Shown here in pieces: positions 1-8,352 of a stretch of 64,000 nt of DNA (within the stretch, counting starts at the first letter, position 1; each line of letters begins with the position of its first letter). Source of the stretch: Pseudoalteromonas piscicida (lineage in GTDB: Bacteria > Pseudomonadota > Gammaproteobacteria > Enterobacterales > Alteromonadaceae). The notes beneath the pieces were generated by a model. That model ran no database searches, had not been told where the DNA came from, and worked only from the letters and a program-made list of their open reading frames with translations. The stretch spans positions 933,501 to 997,500 of the forward strand of contig NZ_CP021647.1 in assembly GCF_002208135.1 (NCBI RefSeq). Reading direction: 5' to 3'. A program made the translations under genes and the position numbers.

Positions 1-1
1 A

Positions 2-379
2 AGCTACAAAGCAGCGCTGCAAATTAACTCTCCGAATGATTTAGCAAGGTGCAATCTTATTCACCATGACGATGACAAAGTAAGCTGGGAGCAATGGTTT
101 GAGTCTCAAGGGATATGCGGTTCAAGTATTTGCGCCAAAGGCCCACACACTCGAGTCTCTTCTAACGATATGGCACTGAGTGCAGCGCTTAAAGGCCAAG
201 GTGTGGCAATCGTTTCCAAAGAGCTATTTTTAGACTTTCAACAAGCTGGGCTTATTGTGCAGCTTTTTGATATCCCTCACCCTGTGGTATGGCAACGCTA
301 TGTGTTATTTGATCCCTATTCACCAAAAAGAGTTCGGATCCAAGTATTTATTGATTGGCTTATTAACCACTTGCCATAA
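2..379 (+). CDS. LysR-family regulator, C-terminal part (5' truncated by window)
   Basis: An open frame runs from the window edge to the stop at 377-379 with no start codon needed at 170. The visible part is about 125 residues of a LysR effector-binding domain. It contains a GcvA-like stretch (LIHHDD, then SWEQWF), a central segment ending in NDMALSAAL, and KGQGVAIVSKELF, which is the usual order of the second lobe. The HTH is outside the window, so targets cannot be judged. The next gene starts 168 bp downstream on the same strand. Family assignment is confident; function is not known. Confidence 0.85.
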   Translation, partial: SYKAALQINSPNDLARCNLIHHDDDKVSWEQWFESQGICGSSICAKGPHTRVSSNDMALSAALKGQGVAIVSKELFLDFQQAGLIVQLFDIPHPVVWQRYVLFDPYSPKRVRIQVFIDWLINHLP

Positions 380-547
380 AGCCTAGTTATGGCTCATTCA
401 TTGAGCCACTTTCGTATTATTTCATTAATGCGGGAGTAAATGTGAACCTGAAATAAATATTAAACTAAAATTTAACATTGCTGAATTAGACTCCGTTCCC
501 GCAAGGAAAACTAGCAAGGATGCCAACATTCAAATACCGAGGAAACG

Positions 548-2254
548 ATGAAAACCTATACTCTCACGCCAGCTGTGTTGATGCTCATGAGCAGCGTCGC
601 CAAGGCGCAGCCCGAAGTTCACTACGAGTCTTGTAAGTCCACTTTTAACTATCTAGCCGCACAGTATCAAGGGACGACGGATAAAAATAATTCAGGTTCA
701 CAGTGGTGCTATTTAAAACAAAGCATTGAAGGTGCAACATGGGGTCATGTCAGAACAGAAACCATCCCAGAGTTCAAAACGGTAACCGGAAAAGCGTGTA
801 AAACGCCATCGGAGTATCAGGGTGAAAAGTTTTATGGCTGTACAACCCGAAATCACACCGCACCTTGGTGTTATGTTGAGGACGGCGGCTGGGAAGAGTG
901 TCAACCAGAAGCTCCGCCTGCGCTATTAGCTCACACTCAACCCTTACAAAGTAAGCGATTAGATAGAGTTGCGCTAGGCTCATGTTTCAAAACCAAAGGA
1001 GATATGCCCGAAGCGCTCGCTAAGCTTATTGGCCAACAACCGGACCTGTTTCTTTGGTTAGGGGACAATATTTACGCAGATACCACCGATATGGCAGTGA
1101 TGCGCCAGAAGTACGATGATAAAAAGAACAATAGTGAGTATCGCAAGTTTTTAGAGGCTAAGATCCCAGTGATGGCGACTTGGGATGACCATGATTTTGG
1201 TTGGAACAATGAAGGCAAACATTACCCACAGAAAGTAAATGCACAGAAAGAATACTTGCGTCACTTTGATGTCGATAAGGCTGATCCAAGACAAAATGGT
1301 CAAGCTGGTATTTACGAAGCCAAAATGCTGGGTGGCTCGGGCGAAACCACGCATGTGATAACATTGGATGCCCGTTACTTCCGCTCTCCCACTTTTTCAA
1401 GTTACGGTGCGTGTGAAGGTGAAAGTAGCACCATATTGGGAGAGGCGCAGTGGCAATGGCTTGAGCAAGAGTTACAAAAACCTTCGGAAATCAAGCTTAT
1501 TGCAAGCGGCATTCAAGTGCTGCCCCCGCTACATCAAGGCAGAAGTAAAACTAACTACTGTGCTTATGGAGACGGCAAAACATTTAATGCTGCCATCGCG
1601 TCATTAGAAGAGACAAATATGTCCGGGACAAGTTATGAGTCTTGGGCTGAAATGCCTGCGCAAAGAGAGCGCTTGCTAAGGTTAGTACAAAAATCGGTGA
1701 ACGAAGGGAAGACTAAAGCCGTTGTGTTTTTGTCTGGCGATCAGCATTGGGGAGAGCTTCTGCAAAAGACAATTCCAGCAAGCAGTACATATGGTCAAGC
1801 GGTTAATGTCTATGAAGTGACGGCATCGGGGTTTGGTCAAAACTGGCCTTATCATATTGAAAATCCATTAAGGTTGCCGATTTACGCAGACGACAAAGGG
1901 GATGGCAATTTTGCCAAAGCATGTCAATTACCATTCAAATATGCAGGTGTAACTTATCAAGGTTGTATCACCCGAGACAACGATAAACCTTGGTGTTATA
2001 CCCAAGTGGATGATAGCCAAAAAGGCATCGAAGGTGAGTGGGGCAATTGCGCGCCAGCTGGTGCCAGTATTCCAACCGGACGAGTTGGCGTGATAAGCAA
2101 AGACATCGCAAGGTTGACAACATCTAACCGCCATTTGATTAATAAATCGGGAAGTAATTACGGCTTGATAGATATTGATTGGCAAAATCGTGAACTGAAA
2201 ATGTCTATTGAAACGGCAAACGAGGAAGCGGTTTCGACTATTATCAAATTTTGA
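548..2254 (+). CDS. Exported PhoD-like phosphatase with fibronectin type II-like modules
   Basis: This 568-residue protein has a signal peptide (cleavage near VAKA-Q at 20) and is probably secreted or periplasmic. The core matches the PhoD/alkaline phosphatase D family: GSC at 144-146, LGDNIYAD at 171-178, TWDDHDFGWN at 211-220, and SGDQHWGE near 400. These motifs carry the metal ligands in the family. Cys/Trp-rich modules resembling fibronectin type II repeats lie at about 29-67, 84-118 and 457-500 (patterns such as CQLPF...GC...PWCY...WGNC). The third sits inside the phosphatase domain, before the conserved NYGLIDIDW end. The start ATG has GAGGA upstream. The substrate is probably a phosphate mono- or diester; the modules may bind a matrix or glycan, which is inference. 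Confidence 0.8.
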   Translation: MKTYTLTPAVLMLMSSVAKAQPEVHYESCKSTFNYLAAQYQGTTDKNNSGSQWCYLKQSIEGATWGHVRTETIPEFKTVTGKACKTPSEYQGEKFYGCTTRNHTAPWCYVEDGGWEECQPEAPPALLAHTQPLQSKRLDRVALGSCFKTKGDMPEALAKLIGQQPDLFLWLGDNIYADTTDMAVMRQKYDDKKNNSEYRKFLEAKIPVMATWDDHDFGWNNEGKHYPQKVNAQKEYLRHFDVDKADPRQNGQAGIYEAKMLGGSGETTHVITLDARYFRSPTFSSYGACEGESSTILGEAQWQWLEQELQKPSEIKLIASGIQVLPPLHQGRSKTNYCAYGDGKTFNAAIASLEETNMSGTSYESWAEMPAQRERLLRLVQKSVNEGKTKAVVFLSGDQHWGELLQKTIPASSTYGQAVNVYEVTASGFGQNWPYHIENPLRLPIYADDKGDGNFAKACQLPFKYAGVTYQGCITRDNDKPWCYTQVDDSQKGIEGEWGNCAPAGASIPTGRVGVISKDIARLTTSNRHLINKSGSNYGLIDIDWQNRELKMSIETANEEAVSTIIKF

Positions 2255-2261
2255 TGTTTCG

Positions 2262-2292
2262 TTATCAGCTGAGCGAAGTGCTTAGCTGATAA
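2262..2292 (+). terminator. Stem-loop after the PhoD-like gene
   Basis: A 13-bp stem (TTATCAGCTGAGC against GCTTAGCTGATAA, one G-U pair) with a short loop starts 7 bp after the stop codon. There is no T-run, so it may be a weak terminator or an mRNA 3' stabiliser. Confidence 0.45.
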
Positions 2293-2406
2293 GGTAGTAA
2301 CTCTTTGTAAACTATCAAAATAAAATGTATATTACGTGCAATCTAGGAAGAAAGCAGGTAAACTGCACCTCGGATAGTACCTCAGGCAAATTAAAAGGAC
2401 ATTAAT

Positions 2407-2643
2407 TTGAAATTTGTTATTTCACTTTTACCCGCACTTTTTTTGACTAAATTAGTTTTTTATCTTACTGATTTTGAATATTTTTTATTCGATGACCCCT
2501 TCAATTTTGGTAAATTGCTCATTGATATCAGCGTTTTTGGATTCTTTTATTTTATCGCTGTTTTAGTTTATGAGTACTTCTTCGGCGAAAAGTTGGAGCT
2601 CAAGCGCCAAGTATCGAGCAAAAGAACTAAGGGTTCAATGTAA
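2407..2643 (+). CDS. Small hydrophobic membrane protein, unknown
   Basis: A 78-residue protein starting with TTG, preceded by AAAAGGA at a workable distance. Two hydrophobic stretches (about 3-20 and 38-60) suggest two membrane segments, and the C-terminus is basic (KLELKRQVSSKRTKG). Aromatic residues are frequent (FEYFLFDD, FFYFIAVLVYEYFFGE). It ends 2 bp before the end of the convergent MgtC gene. I do not recognise a family. The TTG start and lack of homology evidence leave moderate doubt that it is expressed. Confidence 0.5.
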   Translation: MKFVISLLPALFLTKLVFYLTDFEYFLFDDPFNFGKLLIDISVFGFFYFIAVLVYEYFFGEKLELKRQVSSKRTKGSM

Positions 2644-2645
2644 GT

Positions 2646-3086
2646 TTATTGTGAGCTTGAAGGCTTTTTATAAGGTTCAAGTAAGCGAAATACCATAAAG
2701 CCGACCGCGCTCAATACAATTGCGATTTCATATCGTTGATATGCGCTTGAGATCCCTATTGCCCCGGTTAACCAAATACCCGCTGCGGTTGCCGTACCAT
2801 GTGTGGAATTATCGTTTTTTACAATTGAGCCGCCACCAATAAAACCAATTCCAGTAATGACACCATACATTACTCTCGCTTGCGCTTCATGTGACTCAAA
2901 GACATCCATACTTGTTAAGATAAATGCACAACAGGAAATGGCGACCAAAGGGAATGTCCTAAGCCCAGCGCTATCGGAGCGACTTTCTCTATTAATTGCT
3001 AAGGGTAACGTAAGTAAAAACGCAAAAATAATTTGGTAAAAGTGATACCAAATGAGTGCTAAATCAAGATTAATCCAATCTGGCAT
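2646..3086 (-). CDS. MgtC/SapB-family inner membrane protein
   Basis: The 146-residue protein has four hydrophobic segments and the MgtC core pattern IGFIGGGSIVKND followed by GTATAAGIWLTGAIG. The family includes virulence-linked MgtC, which modulates ATP synthase and magnesium homeostasis, but many short members like this one lack the C-terminal ACT-like domain and have no proven role. The start ATG is preceded by AGGAGAT. It is divergent from the small YqaE-type gene at 3189. Family call is firm; physiological role is open. Confidence 0.85.
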   Translation of the reverse strand: MPDWINLDLALIWYHFYQIIFAFLLTLPLAINRESRSDSAGLRTFPLVAISCCAFILTSMDVFESHEAQARVMYGVITGIGFIGGGSIVKNDNSTHGTATAAGIWLTGAIGISSAYQRYEIAIVLSAVGFMVFRLLEPYKKPSSSQ

Positions 3087-3188
3087 TATTTATCTCCTAT
3101 ACTGTTATTGGGTTAATGCAAAAGGCATTCCTTTGAGTTGGCATAACCCATGCAGAATAAAAGCGTCTATAACTTTTAGGAGAGAACA

Positions 3189-3347
3189 ATGGATTTATTG
3201 AGGATCATCATCGCAATTCTGCTTCCACCACTTGGCGTGTTCTTACAAGTCGGTCTTGGCGGGGCTTTTTGGTTAAATATTTTGCTGACATTGTTGGGTT
3301 ATATACCGGGAATTGTGCATGCAGTGTGGGTGATCGCCCGTCGGTAA
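3189..3347 (+). CDS. YqaE/Pmp3-family small membrane protein
   Basis: A 52-residue protein starting MDLLRIIIAILLPPLGVF and containing LNILLTLLGYIPGIVHAVWV. This is the complete Pmp3/YqaE (UPF0057) signature with two transmembrane helices joined by a short Gly-rich turn. AGGAGAG lies just upstream of the ATG. Members are stress- or salt-inducible plasma membrane proteolipids in bacteria, plants and fungi. It stands alone and is divergent from the MgtC-family gene. Confidence 0.9.
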   Translation: MDLLRIIIAILLPPLGVFLQVGLGGAFWLNILLTLLGYIPGIVHAVWVIARR

Positions 3348-3453
3348 AAAGCACACAACAAGTAACAATAACACGGTAAACTTTGCAGGGTATGTACTAA
3401 TATCTATTTGATTTAATCGTTAAAAAGTGGTCACTTAATTAAGTCAACAGGTA

Positions 3454-4059
3454 TTATCCTGCAAAGATCTCTAACACAATCGGCATTACTGAAAGCACAA
3501 GTAATGCCGCCATCACAAAATTAAACCATCTACGACTTTGCTCATTTTTTAACACATGCTTAAGTGAAGAACCAAACACCAGCCAAACACCAACACAAGG
3601 AAATGACACCAGTAGAAAGACGGTGGTGATCATCAAGTTTTGACTCATAAAGTCTGCGCCAGCGGAGGTATAAGTTGAAATGGCCCCTATTGCCACAATC
3701 CATGCTTTTGCGTTTACCCACTGAAATAGCGCGCCTTTTAAAAACGAAAAAGGTTGGGGGGTTGAGTCTGCATCTGCTGTGGGCGAGGACATTGCGACAA
3801 GGTAGGCAAGGTATAGAAGATAAATGACGCCAATGCACTTTAAAATAAAGTGCAAACTAGGAAATAACTCAAAAAGCTGCGCAAAACCCAAGCCGACCAG
3901 CAAAAGCATAATCGAAAAGCCCACACAAATACCGCTTAACAGCGGAATGCTCCTCTTTAAGCCAAAATTAACACCGGACGTCATTACCATAATATTGTTT
4001 GGTCCAGGTGTTACGGAAGACGCAATTGCAAATAAAGTGATAGCAACCAAATAGTCCAT
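3454..4059 (-). CDS. LysE/RhtB-family amino-acid exporter
   Basis: A 201-residue integral membrane protein with about six hydrophobic segments. The N-terminus carries the LysE-family signature SVTPGPNNIMVMTSG, and residues near 130 (WVNAKAWIVAIGA) match the conserved NPKAW-like loop. Members export amino acids or their analogues by proton antiport; the substrate cannot be read from sequence. It is divergent from the zinc lipoprotein gene, with the two Zur-like boxes between them, but no box is clearly placed for this promoter. Confidence 0.88.
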   Translation of the reverse strand: MDYLVAITLFAIASSVTPGPNNIMVMTSGVNFGLKRSIPLLSGICVGFSIMLLLVGLGFAQLFELFPSLHFILKCIGVIYLLYLAYLVAMSSPTADADSTPQPFSFLKGALFQWVNAKAWIVAIGAISTYTSAGADFMSQNLMITTVFLLVSFPCVGVWLVFGSSLKHVLKNEQSRRWFNFVMAALLVLSVMPIVLEIFAG

Positions 4060-4217
4060 TAAGTAGTCCTTTTTATGCAGCCGGAGTGTTATATCAAGGC
4101 ATTTACTATCTGCAGTTTAGCCTCTGTCTGATAGTGCCAATTGGATTTAATACCTTACTATTGAGTTTGCGTGCAAAATAGTCAATAGGTGATTAGTCGA
4201 GGTGTTGTTTTTAGTTT

Positions 4218-4255
4218 TGTTATAAGATAACATACCTAAAGTTATGGTATAACAT
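4218..4255 (+). promoter_or_regulatory. Two tandem Zur-like boxes
   Basis: Two inverted repeats are visible: TGTTAT-AAG-ATAACA at 4218-4232 and GTTAT-GGT-ATAAC at 4241-4253. Their centres are 22 bp apart, about two helical turns. The half sites match the gammaproteobacterial Zur core (TGTTATANTATAACA). They lie 22-60 bp before a His-rich lipoprotein gene, where bound repressor would block transcription when zinc is sufficient. Confidence 0.75.
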
Positions 4256-4277
4256 AAATAAAAATAGGATCTCTCTC

Positions 4278-5630
4278 ATGGTATTAAAAGGTAAACTTTT
4301 GGCAGTTGCCATTTCCGCAATTCTTCTTTCTGCATGTGGTGGTACTGAACACACAATCGTAAAAGTAGACCCGCCAGCACAAGATAATGGCAATGATGAC
4401 GATGGTCATGATGATCACGATCATGGAGATGCGATCACAGACGCAAATGGTCGCCTATTAGTCACTAGCGCAGAAAGTAACGTTGTGAATGTGTACTCAA
4501 CGGCGGATAAATCGCTTCTCGACTCGATTGGCGTTACACACTATCCGAAATATGTATATAGCTCTGAAAATCACCGCTTTGCTGTCTTGGTACAACGTGA
4601 CCAAGGTTTAGTAGAATTTATTGATGGTGGTTTATATGAAGAGGAGCATGGCGACCATCACCATACTCATGAAGAGGCGCCTGCACTTGCTTCGTTTCAT
4701 TTAGAATCAGTGAAGCCAACACACGTTACAGTGGGTGAGTCTGGTATTGCCGTATTCTCAGATGGCGACAAAGACAGCCAACAGAATGCCAGTGCTGCAA
4801 TGTTCACTGAAGCGCATATTAGCGGCGAGCAAAGCGAAGTCGCTGCGTTACATTACGACACATACATGCACGGTGCGGCGCAAGCTCGAGGCGAATTTCT
4901 AATTAGCACGATCAGAGATCCTCAAACCGAAACCTCTCTACCTTCGCAAATTGGTTTATATCATGCGCATGGTGATCATTTTCATCAAGAGCAGGTATTT
5001 AACGTAAGCTGTCCAGCACTTCACGGCAGTGCACAAAATGAAGAAGCAGTGGCATTTGGTTGCGGTGATGGTGTTGCGCTTATCACTCAGCAAGGCGAAA
5101 GCTTTAGTGCAGTAAAACTAGCCAATCCAGATTACTTTGCTGAAGGGCAGCGAATTGGCACCCTTAAAGGCCACCATGATGCAGAGCAGTTTATCGCATC
5201 AGCAGGTAATGATGTGCTGATGGTTGATCCAGAGCATGGCCATATAGAGAAGCTTGAATGGCAAGTAAGTGATAACTATCGCATTGCGAGCTTTGGATTT
5301 AGCTTTGCGGGTGAGCATGTTGTGGTGATGGATACCGCAGGTAAGCTCAGCATTTTTGCCGGTCATGATCATGATGGCGAGCACCATTTTGAAGCCGCAG
5401 GAGAAGTACAAGTTAGTGATGCTGATTTAACTACGATGCCAGAAGGTCACGGCTTCCAAATTACATTTTCTCATTCAGAGCAAGCGGTATATGTGAGCGA
5501 CCCAATCGCAAAACAAATTAAAAAGTTTGATTTAGAAGAAGCCAAACTGGTAGACACGTTTGAACTAGATTACGTACCAGAAAAACTAGTATGGCTTGGT
5601 ATTGCAGCGGAGGAAGCCCACGAGCATTAA
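4278..5630 (+). CDS. His-rich AztD-like zinc-binding lipoprotein
   Basis: The 450-residue protein begins with a lipoprotein signal (LLSAC, Cys20). A flexible Asp/His-rich stretch follows (DDDGHDDHDHGD, about 41-52), and a second His cluster (HGDHHHTHEE) lies near 125. The rest looks like a beta-propeller, with repeated blades such as VYSTADKSLLDSI and VYVSDPIAKQIKKFDL. This combination resembles AztD, the periplasmic chaperone that passes zinc to an ABC-transporter binding protein, although AztD is soluble and this protein appears lipid-anchored. Two Zur-like boxes sit directly upstream and support a role under zinc starvation. No znuABC or aztABC genes are adjacent. A zinc role is likely; the AztD assignment is by appearance. 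Confidence 0.7.
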   Translation: MVLKGKLLAVAISAILLSACGGTEHTIVKVDPPAQDNGNDDDGHDDHDHGDAITDANGRLLVTSAESNVVNVYSTADKSLLDSIGVTHYPKYVYSSENHRFAVLVQRDQGLVEFIDGGLYEEEHGDHHHTHEEAPALASFHLESVKPTHVTVGESGIAVFSDGDKDSQQNASAAMFTEAHISGEQSEVAALHYDTYMHGAAQARGEFLISTIRDPQTETSLPSQIGLYHAHGDHFHQEQVFNVSCPALHGSAQNEEAVAFGCGDGVALITQQGESFSAVKLANPDYFAEGQRIGTLKGHHDAEQFIASAGNDVLMVDPEHGHIEKLEWQVSDNYRIASFGFSFAGEHVVVMDTAGKLSIFAGHDHDGEHHFEAAGEVQVSDADLTTMPEGHGFQITFSHSEQAVYVSDPIAKQIKKFDLEEAKLVDTFELDYVPEKLVWLGIAAEEAHEH

Positions 5631-5686
5631 TACTTAGCTAACTCATGTAGTCCCTGACAATTTTTAACACTGTAGATAGTGGCTTT

Positions 5687-5719
5687 GCCACCTTAGTTAA
5701 GCTAAGGTGGCTTTTTTTT
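5687..5719 (+). terminator. Rho-independent terminator of the zinc lipoprotein gene
   Basis: A perfect 10-bp stem GCCACCTTAG/CTAAGGTGGC with a 5-nt loop is followed by eight T residues. It ends 11 bp before the next start codon, so the GNAT gene downstream depends on its own promoter or on read-through. Confidence 0.9.
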
Positions 5720-5730
5720 AAGGAAAAAAT

Positions 5731-6183
5731 ATGAGAATTAGACCGGCCACTATCGACGACCTAACCACGCTTCTAGACTTAGAACAGCGAGTGATTGAAG
5801 CGGAGCGACCCTATAACCCAACAATCAAATCACAAGACGCCAAATACTATGATCTTGAAAAATTACTCACCTGTTCAAATACGTTAGTGGTTGTCGGTGA
5901 AGTGTCAGAGCAAATAGTGGCTACAGGATATGTGCAGATAAGAGCATCTAAACAGCAGTTACAGCATACGCAGCATGGTTATCTTGGTTTTATGTATGTA
6001 ACACCAGAGCATCGTGGTAAAGGTTTGAATCAAGAGATCATGGAGCACTTAATCGCTTGGTGTAAAACCCATAACGTCAACGACTTTTACCTTGACGTAT
6101 ACAGTAGTAACGCCGCTGCAATTCGTGCTTATGAAAAAGCGGGATTTACACCTTGCCTGCTTGAAATGAAGCTACACCTCTAG
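5731..6183 (+). CDS. GNAT-family N-acetyltransferase
   Basis: A 150-residue single-domain GNAT protein. Motif A is visible as LGFMYVTPEHRGKGLNQEIM (about 90-109, with the R/Q-G-K-G acetyl-CoA loop), followed by a RimI-like end (LDVYSSNAAAIRAYEKAGF). The start ATG follows AAGGA. Substrate is unknown; the closest general resemblance is to RimI-like or small-molecule acetyltransferases. It is convergent with corA, with 12 bp between the stop codons. Confidence 0.85.
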   Translation: MRIRPATIDDLTTLLDLEQRVIEAERPYNPTIKSQDAKYYDLEKLLTCSNTLVVVGEVSEQIVATGYVQIRASKQQLQHTQHGYLGFMYVTPEHRGKGLNQEIMEHLIAWCKTHNVNDFYLDVYSSNAAAIRAYEKAGFTPCLLEMKLHL

Positions 6184-6195
6184 ATTGACCAAAGA

Positions 6196-7152
6196 TCACA
6201 GCCAACCTTTGTGTTTAAAGAATAAATAAGGAGCAAAACCAGAGAGCAGCATAATAGCAATGGCAAAAGGATAGCCCCATGCCCAATTTAGCTCTGGCAT
6301 ATTATTAAAATTCATCCCATACACACTGGCAACCACAGTGGGTGGCAAAAATACGACAGAGGCAATGGAGAAGGTTTTAATAATTTGGTTTTGTTCGATA
6401 TTGATAAAACCCTGCGTAGAGTCCATCAAAAAATTCACTTTATCGAAGAGAAAGGCGCAGTGCGACATTAGGGTTTCGATATCTCGTGTGACTTCCCGTA
6501 GCGTTTCTCGCTCCTCAGATTGCACCCCCACATGGCGCATTAAAAACGAGATATTGCGCTGCGTATCCATCAAACATAAGCGCACTTTACCGTTGGCATC
6601 TTCTAGCCTTGAAATACGACTAACAGCTTCTTCTAGATCTGAGTCTTCTTCCTCAAGCACATAGGCACTGAGCTTTTCAAGCTGGTGGTGCATATCCTCA
6701 AGCATATCCGCATGGTTTTCGACTTTTTGGTCGAACAAAGTCACTAATAGCTGTTTTGGGTTATCGCACGCCACTTGCCCTTTACGCGCACGCAGTCGCA
6801 GCAATCTAAAATCTGCAAGTTCGTCATCGCGAATGGTTAATAAGCAGTTCTTTTGTAATAAGCAGGCGACGGTCACCGTATTAAAACGCCCGTCATTGGG
6901 AGACATAAACAAAGCGTGTACATGCAGACCTTCGCTGTCGATAAAACAGCGCGAAGAGGCTTCAATTTCCTCTACATCATCCGCACCAGGAAGGGTAATA
7001 TTTAGCGTGTTTGCCAGGGCAACTCGCTCCTCCTCAGTGGGATTAATAGTATCTATCCAATGGGCGTTTTTGATTGCTATTTCAATCGGGGTGTCGGCGC
7101 TTGGTTCCATTTCGGAAATTACACCGTGTTCAATCGAAAAAAACCTCAGCAT
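6196..7152 (-). CDS. corA: CorA magnesium/cobalt transporter
   Basis: The 318-residue protein aligns by eye along its full length with E. coli CorA (316 residues). It has an N-terminal cytoplasmic domain containing DVEEIEASSRCF, a long helical stalk (KVRLCLMDTQR, KVNFLMDSTQGFINIEQNQIIK), then two C-terminal membrane helices. The selectivity signature YGMNFNNMPEL lies at the end of the first helix, and the basic C-terminus reads FKHKGWL. CorA forms a pentameric Mg2+ channel of the inner membrane. It is single and complete, convergent with the GNAT gene. Confidence 0.95.
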   Translation of the reverse strand: MLRFFSIEHGVISEMEPSADTPIEIAIKNAHWIDTINPTEEERVALANTLNITLPGADDVEEIEASSRCFIDSEGLHVHALFMSPNDGRFNTVTVACLLQKNCLLTIRDDELADFRLLRLRARKGQVACDNPKQLLVTLFDQKVENHADMLEDMHHQLEKLSAYVLEEEDSDLEEAVSRISRLEDANGKVRLCLMDTQRNISFLMRHVGVQSEERETLREVTRDIETLMSHCAFLFDKVNFLMDSTQGFINIEQNQIIKTFSIASVVFLPPTVVASVYGMNFNNMPELNWAWGYPFAIAIMLLSGFAPYLFFKHKGWL

Positions 7153-7237
7153 CTCATTACTCTACACGACGACTCTTTGGCAAAGTATAAGAGTGAATGT
7201 ATTAATCAACAATGACAATCCAAGTATTATCCGCAGA

Positions 7238-7729
7238 TTATTCAGCTTGATAGGTGTAGATATTACGCGCCGCAACCGAGTTATTCATGATTGTTGTATA
7301 ATTAGCAATCAATTTAAAGCCATGGCGCTGAAATAAATGATTCACTGCTAAGGCATCTACTCGACAACGAGTGTGGATAGGTTGGCGAGTAGCGGCTAAG
7401 GTGTCTTGCAGTAATTGCTTGCCAATTCCTTTGCCGCGAATATTCGCATCAACCATAAAGTTCGAAATATATAGGCCTGACGTAAGATCAAAGCGCGCCT
7501 TATCTTTAAAATGGGCGATTGGCACTAGCGACAAACTGCCTATAAGTTGCTTTGTTGAGTCATCAAAAATAACACGCACTTCGCCTTCTTCGATTTCCTT
7601 TTTCATAAGCAAGTGAATGGCTGCTTGGTCTATTTCTTCATTGCGTGGTGGCGCTGAAAAGGTCGCGATGTATAGCTCAGTAAGCTGCTCAACAATATCG
7701 CGGGTTGGAGTAGAGATTATTTCAATCAT
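7238..7729 (-). CDS. GNAT-family N-acetyltransferase (last gene of TetR operon)
   Basis: A 163-residue GNAT protein. The acetyl-CoA loop is seen in YISNFMVDANIRGKGIGKQL (about 90-109), followed by RCRVDALAVNHLFQRHGFKL, the usual beta-bulge end. Its start overlaps the end of the TetR gene by 4 bp (ATGA), so translation is probably coupled. The hydrolase-TetR-GNAT operon context suggests a detoxification or lipid-related substrate, but this is inference. Confidence 0.83.
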   Translation of the reverse strand: MIEIISTPTRDIVEQLTELYIATFSAPPRNEEIDQAAIHLLMKKEIEEGEVRVIFDDSTKQLIGSLSLVPIAHFKDKARFDLTSGLYISNFMVDANIRGKGIGKQLLQDTLAATRQPIHTRCRVDALAVNHLFQRHGFKLIANYTTIMNNSVAARNIYTYQAE

Positions 7730-8349
7730 GCAGATACGCTCCGTGTTTTTGGATCAGCTTGGTAACTTTCAAGTAAGTGCTCAATATTACGTTTAAACAA
7801 CTCGCTGGCATGTTCTGTTAGTACCGTATTTTTCGCTATCGCATGGCCTAGATACAAGTTGTATAGCTCATACGCCGCGCACTGCGCATCAAGCTCAGGA
7901 TGAAAAATACCGCTTTCTATCCCTTGCACGATTTTATGCTTAATATAGCTAAATAATCGGTTATGTTGCTCGGTAACTTTGGTATGAATAGGGCTGTCTG
8001 TATGGCAATTAAACTCAACCAACGCTTTGATAAACGGGCAAGTTGAATGTGGCTCATTAAATAGTTCACGAGTCCAGTCGGCCCATATAGAAAAGAGCAT
8101 TTTGAGTTGTACTAGGGGGTCTTGGTGTCGTGCCGGTGCGACGACATGCAGCATAAATTGATCTTCACAGTAATCGAGGATCGCCAACTGCATATCTTCT
8201 TTACTGTCAAAATGCGAGATAAGCCCGCTGCGAGACAAGCCACAAAGCTTTGCCATAGAACCAATAGTGACTTCTATCAAGCCATATTGGCTACTAAAGC
8301 GCATACCTTGCTCTAAAATGGTTTGTCTCGTTCTCTCGCCTTTGTTCAT
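7726..8349 (-). CDS. TetR-family repressor
   Basis: A 207-residue TetR protein. The N-terminal HTH is recognisable: RTRQTILEQGMRFSSQYGL, then VTIGSMAKLCGLSRSGLISH and FDSKEDMQ, which is the TetR helix-turn-helix. The C-terminal ligand domain resembles TetR_C-type proteins of the AcrR group (FIKALVEFNCHTDSP). A GTG directly before the ATG is also possible. It lies between the hydrolase and GNAT genes. Two near-identical 16-bp sites in the operon promoter are probable operators, so autoregulation is likely. Confidence 0.9.
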   Translation of the reverse strand: MNKGERTRQTILEQGMRFSSQYGLIEVTIGSMAKLCGLSRSGLISHFDSKEDMQLAILDYCEDQFMLHVVAPARHQDPLVQLKMLFSIWADWTRELFNEPHSTCPFIKALVEFNCHTDSPIHTKVTEQHNRLFSYIKHKIVQGIESGIFHPELDAQCAAYELYNLYLGHAIAKNTVLTEHASELFKRNIEHLLESYQADPKTRSVSA

Positions 8350-8352
8350 CAC

